64,000 bases of DNA from Crossaster papposus. Taxonomy: Eukaryota; Echinodermata; Asteroidea; Velatida; Solasteridae. The notes below the pieces were generated by a model. The model saw only the letters and a program-made list of their open reading frames with translations, was not told the origin of the DNA and searched no databases. This document shows positions 20,508-29,569 of this stretch, piece by piece. The position numbers were made by a program, and so were the translations under genes. The stretch is from contig JBAIAA010000443.1 of the NCBI GenBank assembly GCA_037893245.1, positions 1,240,001 through 1,304,000 on the forward strand. The letters run 5' to 3'. Positions within the stretch are counted from its first letter, which is position 1. Every line of letters begins with the position of its first letter.

Positions 20508-20920
20508 TGCGCCGGCGGCGAATTTTTTTTTCCCAAACAGGTTTGCACAATTTCATGAATTATTCAGTAGTTTGGATGAGAAGTTATGTTTATTCATCGG
20601 AATAAAACATGACGTCACAGCATTGTTGTTATTAGTTAACTAGTTACAATAAATCACTTTAAAGAACAGCTGTTGTCGAGCTGCTATACGTAGTGTAGTG
20701 GATAGTGGGATTGGCTATGGATCAAAGATCCCGGGTTCGAATCCTGCTGTAGTAGGTCACCTCGTTTTTCCTAGTCAAATTGATATCTTTAGAGTATTTT
20801 TAATTTAAGGGGAAAAGGAGACCTAGAACCTAAGTGTTGTACAGCGATCAACGCAACTACTGAATAATTCATGAAATTGTGCAAACCTGTTTGGGAAAAA
20901 AAATTCGCGCGCCGGCGCCC
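20508..20920. mobile_element. MITE with about 60-bp TIRs carrying a tRNA-like insert
   Basis: The left arm (from GCGCCGGCGGCGAATT at 20,508 through CCCAAACAGGTTTGCACAAT to CAGTAGTT near 20,570) is inverted at 20,857-20,920. Between the arms lies a tRNA-derived segment. The G/C-rich tips differ slightly while the inner TIR is identical. Confidence 0.75.
20692..20762 (+). mobile_element. tRNA-like segment inside the MITE
   Basis: Contains an A-box-like TAGTGTAGTGG (20,693-20,703) and a perfect B box GGTTCGAATCC (20,734-20,744). The acceptor stem does not pair convincingly, so this is a tRNA-derived SINE head or pseudogene rather than an active tRNA. Confidence 0.55.
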
Positions 20921-21882
20921 CCATCATGCCCGCTGTTTCCCCATGAATTCCTCAGCAAGTTGCTTCCTGTCGACGTCTTCCCGTTTTGTCTTCGAAAGAG
21001 GGCGGTCTTTGCAAGTCTTCAGGATGTAGACGAGGCCCCCCACAACGAGCATTACGCCTGCATTAAACACACACATAAACACACTCAGCTTTACCTTACA
21101 TACGTACTGTGGACATTCCTTTGTCTTCGTGTAGTTAACAAACTTTGACTAAATACTCATTTTTCTCGCTTACCCAAAACAAATTTACCCTCAAATTTGG
21201 ATTATGGGCCTCTCAGCTGTCCCTTCTATCTTTTCTATATATAACCCTAACCCGTTTTTCCTCAAGCGCTCTTTTTCGGAAACTGAAAAACGGATTGTGG
21301 ACGTGTGCAAGTCCACAAACCGTAACCTCTTCCCGCATCGTGTGGACCTATATTGTTCGGAGGTCCACAGTGCGTATGCAAGACTAACTCACATGATAAA
21401 CGAAAGGGATATGGACACTAATCATCAAAAGTTGTTGACAAGTGAATTGTGGTTCACTTACCCACTGTTTACATTTTGCCTTAAATTGGTCAAATTTTAC
21501 AAAAATTTGCAAACATTTGAGCTAATTTCATGCTCGTGTTTGGCAAATATTGAACAGTGTTTGGCAAATTCGCTACCTTGTGGAGAACGATAACAAGAGG
21601 ACACTGCAGAATGAAAATGTCTCCACAAGAAAATTCTTTAAAGAGGACGACGTCTCAACAAGAAATGTTCTGCAAAAAGCCTATGGGGGAATATTCGGTA
21701 TCCCCTATAGGGATTCTTGGAGTTTTTTGTTCCAAAAAGACTTTCCATCGTTATATCAATTTTAGTCTCAGTGCAGCGAAAGCAGGCTTTGTCCGTTTTG
21801 TATGTCTTTGTTTTTACGTGAGTACAATTAATTTAAATAATTACCAAACTTTTTCGTCGTGAATAGTGTTTGGGTATAAAAG
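20921..21882. other. no recognised gene
   Basis: A frame at 21,204-21,593 (129 codons) shows no recognisable motif, signal peptide or splice context. The rest is ordinary AT-rich sequence. Confidence 0.35.
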
Positions 21883-21907
21883 CCGTGTTCCCATTTAATT
21901 GGACTTT
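21883..21907 (+). repeat. copy of the GCCGTGTTCCCATT..TTGGAC repeat end
   Basis: AGCCGTGTTCCCATT followed by TTGGACTTTTTT matches the end motif of the repeat cluster at 2.0-2.7 kb. The 15-bp minisatellite starts 39 bp downstream, so the array may have grown inside a copy of that element. Confidence 0.5.
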
Positions 21908-21945
21908 TTTCTCCAATCCAATCCAATCCAATCTGCTCAAGGCCA

Positions 21946-22800
21946 GCTCAAGGAGAGCCAGCTCAAGGAGAGCCAGCTCAAGGAGAGCCAGCTCAAGGAG
22001 AGCCAGCTCAAGGAGAGCCAGCTCAAGGAGAGCCAGCTCAAGGAGAGCCAGCTCAAGGAGAGCCAGCTCAAGGAGAGCCAGCTCAAGGAGAGCCAGCTCA
22101 AGGAGAGCCAGCTCAAGGAGAGCCAGCTCAAGGAGAGCCAGCTCAAGGAGAGCCAGCTCCAGGAGAGCCAGCTCCAGGAGAGCCAGCTCCAGGAGAGCCA
22201 GCTCCAGGAGAGCCAGCTCAAGGAGAGCCAGCTCAAGGAGAGCCAGCTCAAGGAGAGCCAGCTCAAGGAGAGCCAGCTCAAGGAGAGCCAGCTCAAGGAG
22301 AGCCAGCTCAAGGAGAGCCAGCTCAAGGAGAGCCAGCTTAAGGAGAGCCAGCTCAAGGAGAGCCAGCTCAAGGAGAGCCAGCTCAAGGAGAGCCAGCTCA
22401 AGGAGAGCCAGCTCAAGGAGAGCCAGCTCAAGGAGAGCCAGCTCAAGGAGAGCCAGCTCAAGGAGAGCCAGCTCAAGGAGAGCCAGCTCAAGGAGAGCCA
22501 GCTCAAGGAGAGCCAGCTCAAGGAGAGCCAGCTCAAGGAGAGCCAGCTCAAGGAGAGCCAGCTCAAGGAGAGCCAGCTCAAGGAGAGCCAGCTCAAGGAG
22601 AGCCAGCTCAAGGAGAGCCAGCTCAAGGAGAGCCAGCTCAAGGAGAGCCAGCTCAAGGAGAGCCAGCTCAAGGAGAGCCAGCTCAAGGAGAGCCAGCTCA
22701 AGGAGAGCCAGCTCAAGGAGAGCCAGCTCAAGGAGAGCCAGCTCAAGGAGAGCCAGCTCAAGGAGAGCCAGCTCAAGGAGAGCCAGCTCAAGGAGAGCCA
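21946..22800 (+). repeat. 15-bp minisatellite, 57 units
   Basis: Exactly 57 head-to-tail copies of GCTCAAGGAGAGCCA. Only two kinds of variant appear: four neighbouring units with GCTCCAGG near 22,156-22,215 and one GCTTAAGG near 22,336. Since 15 is divisible by three and the unit has no stop, frames stay open in several registers on both strands (for example QLKES, SSRRA, ALLEL). There is no splice or promoter context, so these frames are not called as genes. The homogeneity implies recent expansion or ongoing conversion. Confidence 0.95.
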
Positions 22801-23204
22801 GCTCAGTAGTGTATATGGCTAGTATAGCCCACTTTGACCTTGCCATAGAAATATGATAAAGGTCATATGAATATGTAGTTATGATATAAATATGTAATTA
22901 TGTATATAATTAATAAATATGTATAATGAAGTAATGAATATGCAGTAGGGGTTAGGGTTAAAAAATGTATAGCACAAGTTGACCTAATGTATGGAAATGA
23001 ATATAGGGTTAAACATATAGTATGACCTAATGTATGGGGGAAATATAAAAATGTATGGCCCACTTTGACCTTGTTACGAATGGTTCGCGAGTGTCTGTTG
23101 TTGCGTGTATAGTGGTCGGTACGAAATCCTCGGACAATGGGGCGTCCTTGGTGTCAGGAGAGGCATGGTACGAGGCAACGCGGGAATGATTGACGGTTCA
23201 ATCA
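22801..23204. other. AT-rich noncoding
   Basis: TATATAAT-rich sequence with the phrase CCCACTTTGACCTTG at both ends (22,828 and 23,058) and two TTAGGGTTA traces, which are too short to be telomeric. Confidence 0.45.
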
Positions 23205-23610
23205 GTGGGTGTTTAACGCGCGATAATCCCTCGAACAATTGACGCCGGGAAGTGTATACATGTAGTTAAAATGACCAGTCCGTGAGGTCGGGAAGCTAGC
23301 GATGGATAATCCCCTCGAACAATTAGCTCCGGGAAGTGTGACAACTCAATTTGGTCAGCGAGTGATTGACGCGGAACTCATAATCCTACGGCCAATGCTG
23401 CGATTGATGTGTATAGATCGACAATTGAAATTGAAGTAGGTGCGAGATACGTAGTCGCGTACGTCTCGGAGTGGTGAGCTTGGTCAGCGAGTGATTGACG
23501 CGGAACTCATAATCCTACGGCCAGTGTTGTGATTGACGTGTATGGATGGATAATTGAAATTGACGTATAGGTGCGAGATACATAGTCGCGTACGTCTCGG
23601 AGTGGTGAGT
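23205..23610 (+). repeat. subterminal tandem repeats at the left of the Polinton fossil
   Basis: Two copies of a 129-bp unit beginning TTGGTCAGCGAGTGATTGAC at 23,351 and 23,480 are about 90% identical. Before them lie two copies of a segment of about 84 bp with TCGAACAATT and CCGGGAAGTG (23,221 and 23,304). They may be remains of the element's terminal region. That is inference, because the opposite end is missing. Confidence 0.6.
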
Positions 23611-23755
23611 GACGCGAGGAATTCAAGAAATATTTTGTAGATGTCTCGTGTACGTGTGATGAAATGTTCAAATTTAAGAAAATAACATATTTAGAGACGA
23701 TATCTATGTTAAACCCCGCGGCTTTTAATATTTTCCTATACCCATCGTAATAACT

Positions 23756-23802
23756 AGGATAAAAGTGGCGAGTAACGGGAAAAGTTACATCATTTTGTTC
23801 TT
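23756..23802 (+). promoter_or_regulatory. shared promoter-like block 1
   Basis: GATAAAAGTGGCGAGTAACGG followed by GAAAAGTTACATCATTTTGT lies just upstream of the ATG at 23,816. A close relative lies upstream of the next frame (24,333), hinting at a common promoter for this element's genes. Confidence 0.45.
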
Positions 23803-23815
23803 AAAATTGTACGTC

Positions 23816-24196
23816 ATGTCTATCAGAAAACGTAAGCGGTCGGAAACGCCTCCATTAATTGAATTAGCTCGAATGGAAAATCGATTAAATCATTTGGCCA
23901 CGGAAATATCAGAGTTGCAGTTAAGCGAACTCGCGTCTAATCTTTTGAAGGAGCGCGATCACGTTGGGTTTGAACGTCAACCGTGGGAAAGACTCGTTTT
24001 TTGGCTCGGTCTGTCAGAAGTAGATGTTTATAAACAAAAGCAGGAAAATGTATATAATCCGTGGGGTCAGTGTTTTTACGCGCTTATTCAATGGAAACAT
24101 CGTCACTATAAAAATGCCACGATCGAAAAAATAATATGGGGATGTCAGCAATGCAGTATAACGCGCAGCGCGTATGCATTTCTGTGGCCAGAGTAA
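23816..24196 (+). CDS. Polinton-fossil accessory protein, possible death-fold domain (126 aa)
   Basis: A short basic start (MSIRKRKRSE) leads into a coiled-coil-like helix (residues about 14-45) and then a stretch built like a death domain: PWERLVFWLGLSEVDVYKQK, a loop, ALIQWKHRHYKNATIEKII, and a closing helix. Death domains show W..L...LGLS..D, a later hxxW, and ATxxxL spacing, all visible here. Such domains mediate homotypic contacts in apoptosis and NF-kB signalling, so an interfering or adaptor role is plausible inference. The ATG at 23,816 was chosen over an in-frame GTG upstream. The frame looks whole. Confidence 0.5.
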   Translation: MSIRKRKRSETPPLIELARMENRLNHLATEISELQLSELASNLLKERDHVGFERQPWERLVFWLGLSEVDVYKQKQENVYNPWGQCFYALIQWKHRHYKNATIEKIIWGCQQCSITRSAYAFLWPE

Positions 24197-24329
24197 TCAA
24201 GGTTAAACAAACCACAAAATAAAATTAAAAAAAAAAAAAAATTATTTGGCCTTGATCTATTTATAGGGATGATGTCACGATCTATTTTAAACTTTGGCGT
24301 TTCGCAATATTGTGTAATATCCAGAAAAA

Positions 24330-24380
24330 ATTGTATAAAAGCAACGCGTAACGGGGAAAAGTTATAACATTTTGTCCGCG
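24330..24380 (+). promoter_or_regulatory. shared promoter-like block 2 with TATA box
   Basis: GTATAAAAGCAACGCGTAAC followed by GGGGAAAAGTTATAACATTTTG, about 90 bp upstream of the ATG at 24,425. It matches block 1 at most positions over about 45 bp. Confidence 0.5.
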
Positions 24381-24424
24381 AATAATCAAGCACGCAAGTA
24401 ATAATAATAATAATAATATATAAA

Positions 24425-24901
24425 ATGGCTTTACGCTGGTCTTCGAGTAACGCGTTACCATCATATAGACCCGACTATAGCTGGGATTCGGCCGGTGGTC
24501 ATAATACGGTCTCTGAATTTCGTAAAGAATTGGATAAGGTTCCAATAGCTCAAGTACCTATAGACAAGAACAAATCGGACTCGATGACAATTAACGAGAC
24601 ATCTAAGAAACGGGGATTGTTAGAACACAGAATGACGACGCCAGCACCGAAAACAATGAAGACTGATTACTCGTCTAGTGTGAGATTAAAGTTGACTGAC
24701 AGCCGTCACGTCGTCGTTGAAAAGTTTAGGGATGTGCCTTACGTCAAGATTCGCGATTACGTAAGAGGTACAAACGACGATTTTGTATTGGTCCCCCGAC
24801 GAGGAATTAATTTAACCGTGTCCGAATGGAAGAACCTGAAGACAATGGCGCCCGCGATCGATTCCGCTATAGAAGAGATGGATGATTTGTGTATCGGTTA
24901 A
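24425..24901 (+). CDS. Polinton-fossil PC4/Sub1-like protein (158 aa)
   Basis: The N-terminal half (residues 1-95) is polar and probably disordered. The C-terminal half reads VRLKLTDSRHVVVEKFRDVP, YVKIRDYVRGTNDDFVLVPR and RGINLTVSEWKNLKTMAPAI. This follows the PC4 (p15) single-stranded-DNA-binding fold: a beta strand, F-x-G/D.., IRDY, P..RGI.L...W..L, and a final helix. PC4 proteins bind ssDNA and act in transcription, replication and repair; a DNA-binding role for the element is inferred. The start has TAAAATGG context and the frame looks whole. Confidence 0.65.
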   Translation: MALRWSSSNALPSYRPDYSWDSAGGHNTVSEFRKELDKVPIAQVPIDKNKSDSMTINETSKKRGLLEHRMTTPAPKTMKTDYSSSVRLKLTDSRHVVVEKFRDVPYVKIRDYVRGTNDDFVLVPRRGINLTVSEWKNLKTMAPAIDSAIEEMDDLCIG

Positions 24902-24945
24902 AATGAAGACAATGAGCCCGGGGAAAAAACAGTGACTAAATGTAA

Positions 24946-24957
24946 TATAAAAAGGGC
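24946..24957 (+). promoter_or_regulatory. TATA box before the spliced region
   Basis: AATATAAAAAGG lies about 80 bp upstream of the ATG at 25,033. The following GGGTCCGGTCTTGGAGACC and CTCTCCACCACCC stretch resembles a 5' leader. Confidence 0.45.
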
Positions 24958-25032
24958 AGGGTCCGGTCTTGGAGACCATCTCGCTCAAACTGTTTAACCA
25001 CCACCATCATCGTCCTCTCCACCACCCGCATC

Positions 25033-26303
25033 ATGAACCGATCTCAGCATTTTTTCAGCGATAACTTCGACGCTACGAAGGAGTGGGCTCTTCTCGACGC
25101 CCTTGTTGCGGACGAAGATCCCATGTGGTCGCCGAAGTCCCCCGTGCCTCACCCTAGCGGTAAGTTACCATATTATTATTTTGTTTCGTGGCTATCGACT
25201 GTACCGATTGCATAAACTATATCACAAAACTCATCCACGCATCACTTATGCCTATTCGTTCGTTCGTTTGTTTGTTTGTTTTTTCAGTATTTTTATAGTT
25301 TTTATTTTCTCTTTTCTTCTTAAACACGTAGATTCTGCCCCGTGCGTCATGGAGGTTGAAACCATCGACCTGACGGGATCGGAATACGGTAGGTTATTTC
25401 TCGTTTTTATTTAATTTAACGTCTACGTAATGTACGCGTTCAGAGTCCTAGAGCGATCTAAAATGGTCCGTAAAATTGTTCTTCGTTGCGTGTGTAAAGT
25501 ATAAATGACTTTTCTTTTGAATACACAGATACCCCGTGCGTCATGGAGGCCGAAATGATCGACCTCACGGGGTCAGAATACGATAAGTTGTTGTTTTCTT
25601 ATCATCAATTTTGTTTTTTTGTTGAGAAACTTGAAACAAACGAACACTCCCAAACCAACCTAAATGTCGGTTCACGATAAATAATAATGCTTTTATTTCT
25701 TTTCTTCTTTATTTCGTTGAATCAGACCAAGAACTGGAAGACGATGTCTTCGAGGCGCCCAGTCCTCCTCCCCCGAGCCCCGCCGTATCAAGCCCGCTGG
25801 CGTGGAGTCTTCCGGCATCGCCGAACCCAGCCCCTAGTCCTCAACTCCTGAACCCTCCCGTTTGGTCGCCCGTCGTACCGCCCGCCCCGGAACAGTACCA
25901 GCCGGACGATAGCGGTTACGTGTCTCTGGACCCCATTGCGGACATGAGGGCCCACCTCATGCGTCATTTTGGTTTTGTGTTAGGAATAATGTTTCGTTTA
26001 GCCATACATTCCCGCTGCGAAGGGTGTATTATTGACCACCCCTCCCAGATTCAGCACTCATGCATAATGGAAAGTACAGAGACTCTGTACGATATGTACT
26101 TCGACGATATTTTGCAGGATCTTCGTAGAGATACCGAGACGAGTCTGCGCCAGTGGCTGGACCGAGTAAAAGCCACTGGTTTTTTACGATCTCGGTATCT
26201 CTACGAAGATCTTGCGATCGTCGATTACTACGATTTCTTGTGGGTGGAATTAACAGATCCTAGCTCCCTCAACGAGTTGAGGGAGTATGTTTTAACCGAT
26301 TGA
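25033..26303 (+). CDS. Polinton-fossil spliced region with repeated IDLTGSEY exons
   Basis: Exon-like pieces are separated by GT..AG introns. An opening piece starts MNRSQHFFSDNFDATKEW. Two short exons near 25,331-25,388 and 25,529-25,580 are near copies, each encoding a PCVMEVETIDLTGSEY-type peptide. A long last piece, from about 25,725, has a proline-rich stretch, a CEGCIIDHPSQIQHSCIM motif that may bind zinc, and a helical acidic tail ending at 26,303. The (V/I)-(I/E)-D-L-T cores resemble SUMO-interacting motifs. Its placement after a TATA box and its acidic/proline make-up recall small regulatory proteins of DNA viruses. I do not recognise a named family, and exact splice forms are not asserted. 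Confidence 0.5.
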
Positions 26304-26722
26304 CTGATGCACCCGTCGCAGCGGGAATGGTTGCGTATGAGTAATATGTTTTAACCTGTTTTCTTAATTTTGTATTTCTCTCTATCTTAATAGTTTGTAT
26401 TATTGGTTTTTGTATATATTTGTATTTGTATTTTATATTTTATTATTATTATTTTTTATTATTTTTATTTGTGTTTCGTTAATAATAAAACAAATTAAAA
26501 AGTGAAAACAATGTTTCAAATGTCTTCCTATTTTATGAAAACAAATGTTGTTGTTGTTGTATTTTTAACTTAAACTGAAACAATTTTTTTTAAATAAAAA
26601 CAAACCAACCAACCAACCAATCAAATCGAAGAAGGTGTATGAAAAGATAACATCGTTAATAGTAAAGGGTAAGGAAATCTATATCGGACGGTCATTTAAA
26701 ACTTTGGCTCCGATGAGATAAG
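26304..26722. other. AT-rich spacer
   Basis: Homopolymer-like TTATTATTATT stretches and a CAACCAACCAACCAAT patch. No gene. It may include a poly(A) site for the upstream frame (AATAAAACAAA near 26,482) and the promoter of the integrase. Confidence 0.4.
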
Positions 26723-27793
26723 ATGGGTGATCGCGACAGTTATTTAGAGACGTTATATTACGACGTAGGTCGTGAAAGCGGTCTGAGTAGTATTGACAAG
26801 TTGTATCGTGCGGCGAAACGGGAGGGGAAGTACGCAATAACGCGAAAGCAAGTCCAAGACTTTCTTCGCGGTCAGGATGTTTACGCGCTACATAAGCCCG
26901 CTAAAAAAAGATATCCTAGAAATAAAATTGTGGCCGTTGGACGGGACGAGATTCATCAGTTAGATTTAGTGGATGTTTCTAACTTATCAAAGTACAACAA
27001 CGGATATAGATTTTTACTAACGTGGATCGATGTGTTTTCTAAGTACGCCTGGGTAATTCCGTTGAAAAACAAAACTGGGAAGGTTTTAGTTAAAGCTTTC
27101 AAAAATAATATCGAGTCCGGCGATAGACCCCCCGTTATGATTCACACCGACAAAGGCAGCGAATTTACAAACCGATCGTTTCAGGATTTGCTCAAAAATG
27201 AAGGAATACATTTTTATACGACAAACAGCGAGATGAAAGCACCCAATGTCGAGAGGTTTAACCGCACTCTCAAATCTCGGATGTGGCGATATTTTACGTG
27301 GAAAAACACTCTGAAGTACGTCGACGTTTTGCCTAAATTAGTGAGGGCGTACAACCATTCCTATCACCGTTCCATTAAAATGAAACCCGCGGAAGTCAAC
27401 GACGAGAATGAAAGCACGGTCTGGAAACATCTGTACTCGCCGTCTGAACGGTCTTTAAAATTTAAATTTAAAGTCGGGGATCAGGTTCGAATCAGTAAAC
27501 AACGGTTAACGTTTGAAAAGTCGTACCTGCCATCCTGGTCCGAGGAAATATTCTCGGTGTTTGAACGCAACGGACTACAAAAAAGACCCGTGTATAAATT
27601 AAAAGATTATTCGGGGGAAAAAATTCTCGGGAGGTTTTACGAACCTGAATTACAGAGAGTTCGTAAACACGATGACGTTTATCGCGTTGAAAAGGTTATA
27701 CGTAAGCGAAAGAAAAAAGGAAGGACGGAGTATTTCGTTAAATGGTTAGGGTATCCTTCGTCATTCAACAGTTGGGTGACGGACCTGCAGTGA
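26723..27793 (+). CDS. Polinton integrase with C-terminal chromodomain (356 aa)
   Basis: A retroviral-type DDE integrase that inserts element DNA into chromosomes. An N-terminal helical region (1-65) is followed by the catalytic core: D81 in HQLDLVDV, D143 in MIHTDKGSEF and E177 in NVERFNRTLKSRMWRYF. Spacing and flanking words match Polinton integrases. An SH3-like segment follows (about 245-310, FKVGDQVRISK) and then a chromodomain (about 320-354, YRVEKVIRKR..TEYFVKWLGY). Length is normal for the family. The frame looks whole, although the element around it is not. Confidence 0.85.
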   Translation: MGDRDSYLETLYYDVGRESGLSSIDKLYRAAKREGKYAITRKQVQDFLRGQDVYALHKPAKKRYPRNKIVAVGRDEIHQLDLVDVSNLSKYNNGYRFLLTWIDVFSKYAWVIPLKNKTGKVLVKAFKNNIESGDRPPVMIHTDKGSEFTNRSFQDLLKNEGIHFYTTNSEMKAPNVERFNRTLKSRMWRYFTWKNTLKYVDVLPKLVRAYNHSYHRSIKMKPAEVNDENESTVWKHLYSPSERSLKFKFKVGDQVRISKQRLTFEKSYLPSWSEEIFSVFERNGLQKRPVYKLKDYSGEKILGRFYEPELQRVRKHDDVYRVEKVIRKRKKKGRTEYFVKWLGYPSSFNSWVTDLQ

Positions 27794-27807
27794 GTAAGGA
27801 TCTAATC

Positions 27808-28161
27808 ATGGCGTCGTCTTCGACACAATTTTACATCACGCTACCGAGTAATTCCTCGATGTTGTTGTATCCGGACAATACGCTGTCTAGTTACACCACG
27901 CGTCTGCTAAAACAAATTAATTTATCCGGAAATTGGGAGGTTGCACTCACCGAAATCCATTATCCTTTCACGTGGTACAATATTACGGAACGAAATAATT
28001 CGTTTACTCTAGGTGAACACGGACTTTTGCAAAACCACGCTAGGATTTCGCACGGATTCTATAAAACTATACAGGAGATTATCGATGCAATCAACAGAGA
28101 AATGACGGAAACGACTAGGAATAATATTATCATTACCTTAGACAGGTATACCGGTAGATAG
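27808..28161 (+). CDS. Polinton-associated structural-type protein, cut short
   Basis: Begins MASSSTQFYITLPSNSSM 15 bp after the integrase frame ends and continues with a jelly-roll-like strand-rich stretch (NWEVALTEIHYPFTWYNI). This N-terminal signature is often found next to Polinton integrases in animal genomes; a minor-capsid or penton-like role is suggested by position and is not proven. The frame runs into the end of the TIR element that begins at 28,161, so the gene is truncated by that insertion. Confidence 0.55.
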   Translation: MASSSTQFYITLPSNSSMLLYPDNTLSSYTTRLLKQINLSGNWEVALTEIHYPFTWYNITERNNSFTLGEHGLLQNHARISHGFYKTIQEIIDAINREMTETTRNNIIITLDRYTGR

Positions 28162-29569
28162 ACCACAGGGCATGGCTGCAAAATGTGCTCAGAAATCAAT
28201 TTCCTTGGCGCACCTCTTGAATCTAAGTGGAATCACTGCAGTCTGTTAGCTGGGATCATGTGGATCACGAAAAACCAAAATCCCCAATTAAATGTTCACC
28301 AGTTAATTAAATATTTGCATTTTAATCACCTGTGTATAACGGGCGCCCTCTATTGACCAGGATTGGAAATGGGAAAAGATTGCTTATTGCAGTTGCTTGC
28401 TCAAAAGGGAATCTACAGAGACAGAATTCGATTAAAGAGGAATTAGGATGTGTTTTAATGTCTTAATACAAATTTTGTTCATTGCCATAATTTGAACTTT
28501 TTAATAGTGTCATTTTGTTATTGTTATTGTTTGATTTTTGTATTATAATTGTTTAATCTCTTTTTTTTGGGGGGGGGGGGTTAAAAATCTAAATGTAAAT
28601 TGTATGACAAAAATATATACACGACCAGAGTTTTTTTTTAGCTTTAGTCTTTGATACATGTTTATTCGTGACGGTAAAACTGAAATTTGTCCATGTCTTT
28701 AACAATGTACTTGTGAGTGGGTGAACAACAACTCGTACCGATTTACATTTAATACACAATTCTGTTATAACAAACATTTTGCCCATTTCCAGCTGAATTT
28801 ATATTAGGGAGAGTCAGATGGAAAGCAGACTGTGTCTGTGTGATACAATGTTTCTGTGGTGACAAGATCCTTCCGTTCGTTCTGTGAGAGCAGCCACTGA
28901 TCTTCTTTTTTCCTCGCTGCTTCCAGAAGCTTTCCTGCAGTTAGCGTCTGGCATTGTGAATGTTTGTCAAGGACAGTTGGTCGGGTCTTTTTGTCCAAAC
29001 TCCACCTCTGTTCTCTTTTTTTAACGGCATATACTCAACTATACATCACGTACTGTTGACAATGCGGATTCCTGCGGTACATCAACCAGTGCGTGTACGA
29101 TTGGAATGCCAATATGATCATCTCCGCTTTGGGGGCGATTTTTGCTTGGATACATTTTTCCACCTACCGGCACAAGCGTGGAATTTTTTAAAACTCTTTT
29201 CAGAGAACAACAAAACCCTGGAATCTGCATCTAAACCGTGCATAATATACTTTTTCTTTTTCAAATCGCTATCATCTGAGCAGCTCGTGTCAACAGCGCC
29301 TACGCTCGCTCTATTTTACAACGCCCGCTATTGGTCCATTTTCCCACTATTCGCACAAACGTGCCGCACCACGACAGAAGGGCCTCGTTGATTGGTCGTT
29401 GGAAAACATGAATTTTAAATTGAGATTTTGTCGAGTACTGGTTCGCAGACCGTTTGGGGATTTTATTTGTGAGTTTCCCAACAACTTCCTAAGTAGTTTA
29501 AAGTAAAATTTATATAGATTCACGATATGCGTCAAGAAGGTGCAAGATAATCGGCCATGCCCTGTGGTC
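28161..29569. mobile_element. 1.4-kb non-autonomous TIR element ending the Polinton fossil
   Basis: The ends GACCACAGGGCATGGC (28,161) and GCCATGCCCTGTGGTC (to 29,569) are inverted, with TA on both sides (28,159-28,160 and 29,570-29,571). No transposase frame was found inside; a G run lies at 28,569-28,580. A TA duplication suggests a Tc1/mariner-related group. The flanks differ: Polinton sequence on the left, the CRE-rich repeats on the right. Confidence 0.65.

Larger units (their letters stand above)
23205..28160 (+). mobile_element. Polinton/Maverick (adintovirus-like) fossil, partial
   Basis: Family call rests on the chromodomain integrase at 26,723-27,793 and the downstream Polinton-associated protein. 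The island also holds a PC4-like frame, a possible death-fold frame and a spliced region, all on the + strand. No protein-primed DNA polymerase, packaging ATPase, protease or major capsid gene is present in the window. The element is therefore broken, keeping perhaps a third of a typical 15-20 kb copy, and its right side is cut by a 1.4-kb TIR transposon. Several of the retained frames look whole, which suggests modest age. Confidence 0.75.

Noticed and set aside
20692-20762. A functional tRNA gene on the plus strand
   Set aside because: Good B box, but no acceptor pairing and it lies inside a MITE.
21204-21593. 129-codon frame on the plus strand
   Set aside because: No recognisable motif or splice context; codon pattern not distinctive.
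21833-22856. Reading frames of about 300 codons on both strands across 21.8-22.9 kb
   Set aside because: They are by-products of a 15-bp tandem repeat without stops; no promoter, splice sites or flanking coding sequence.
28804-29535. Frames inside the 28,161-29,569 TIR element as a transposase
   Set aside because: All short, in different frames, and without transposase motifs.
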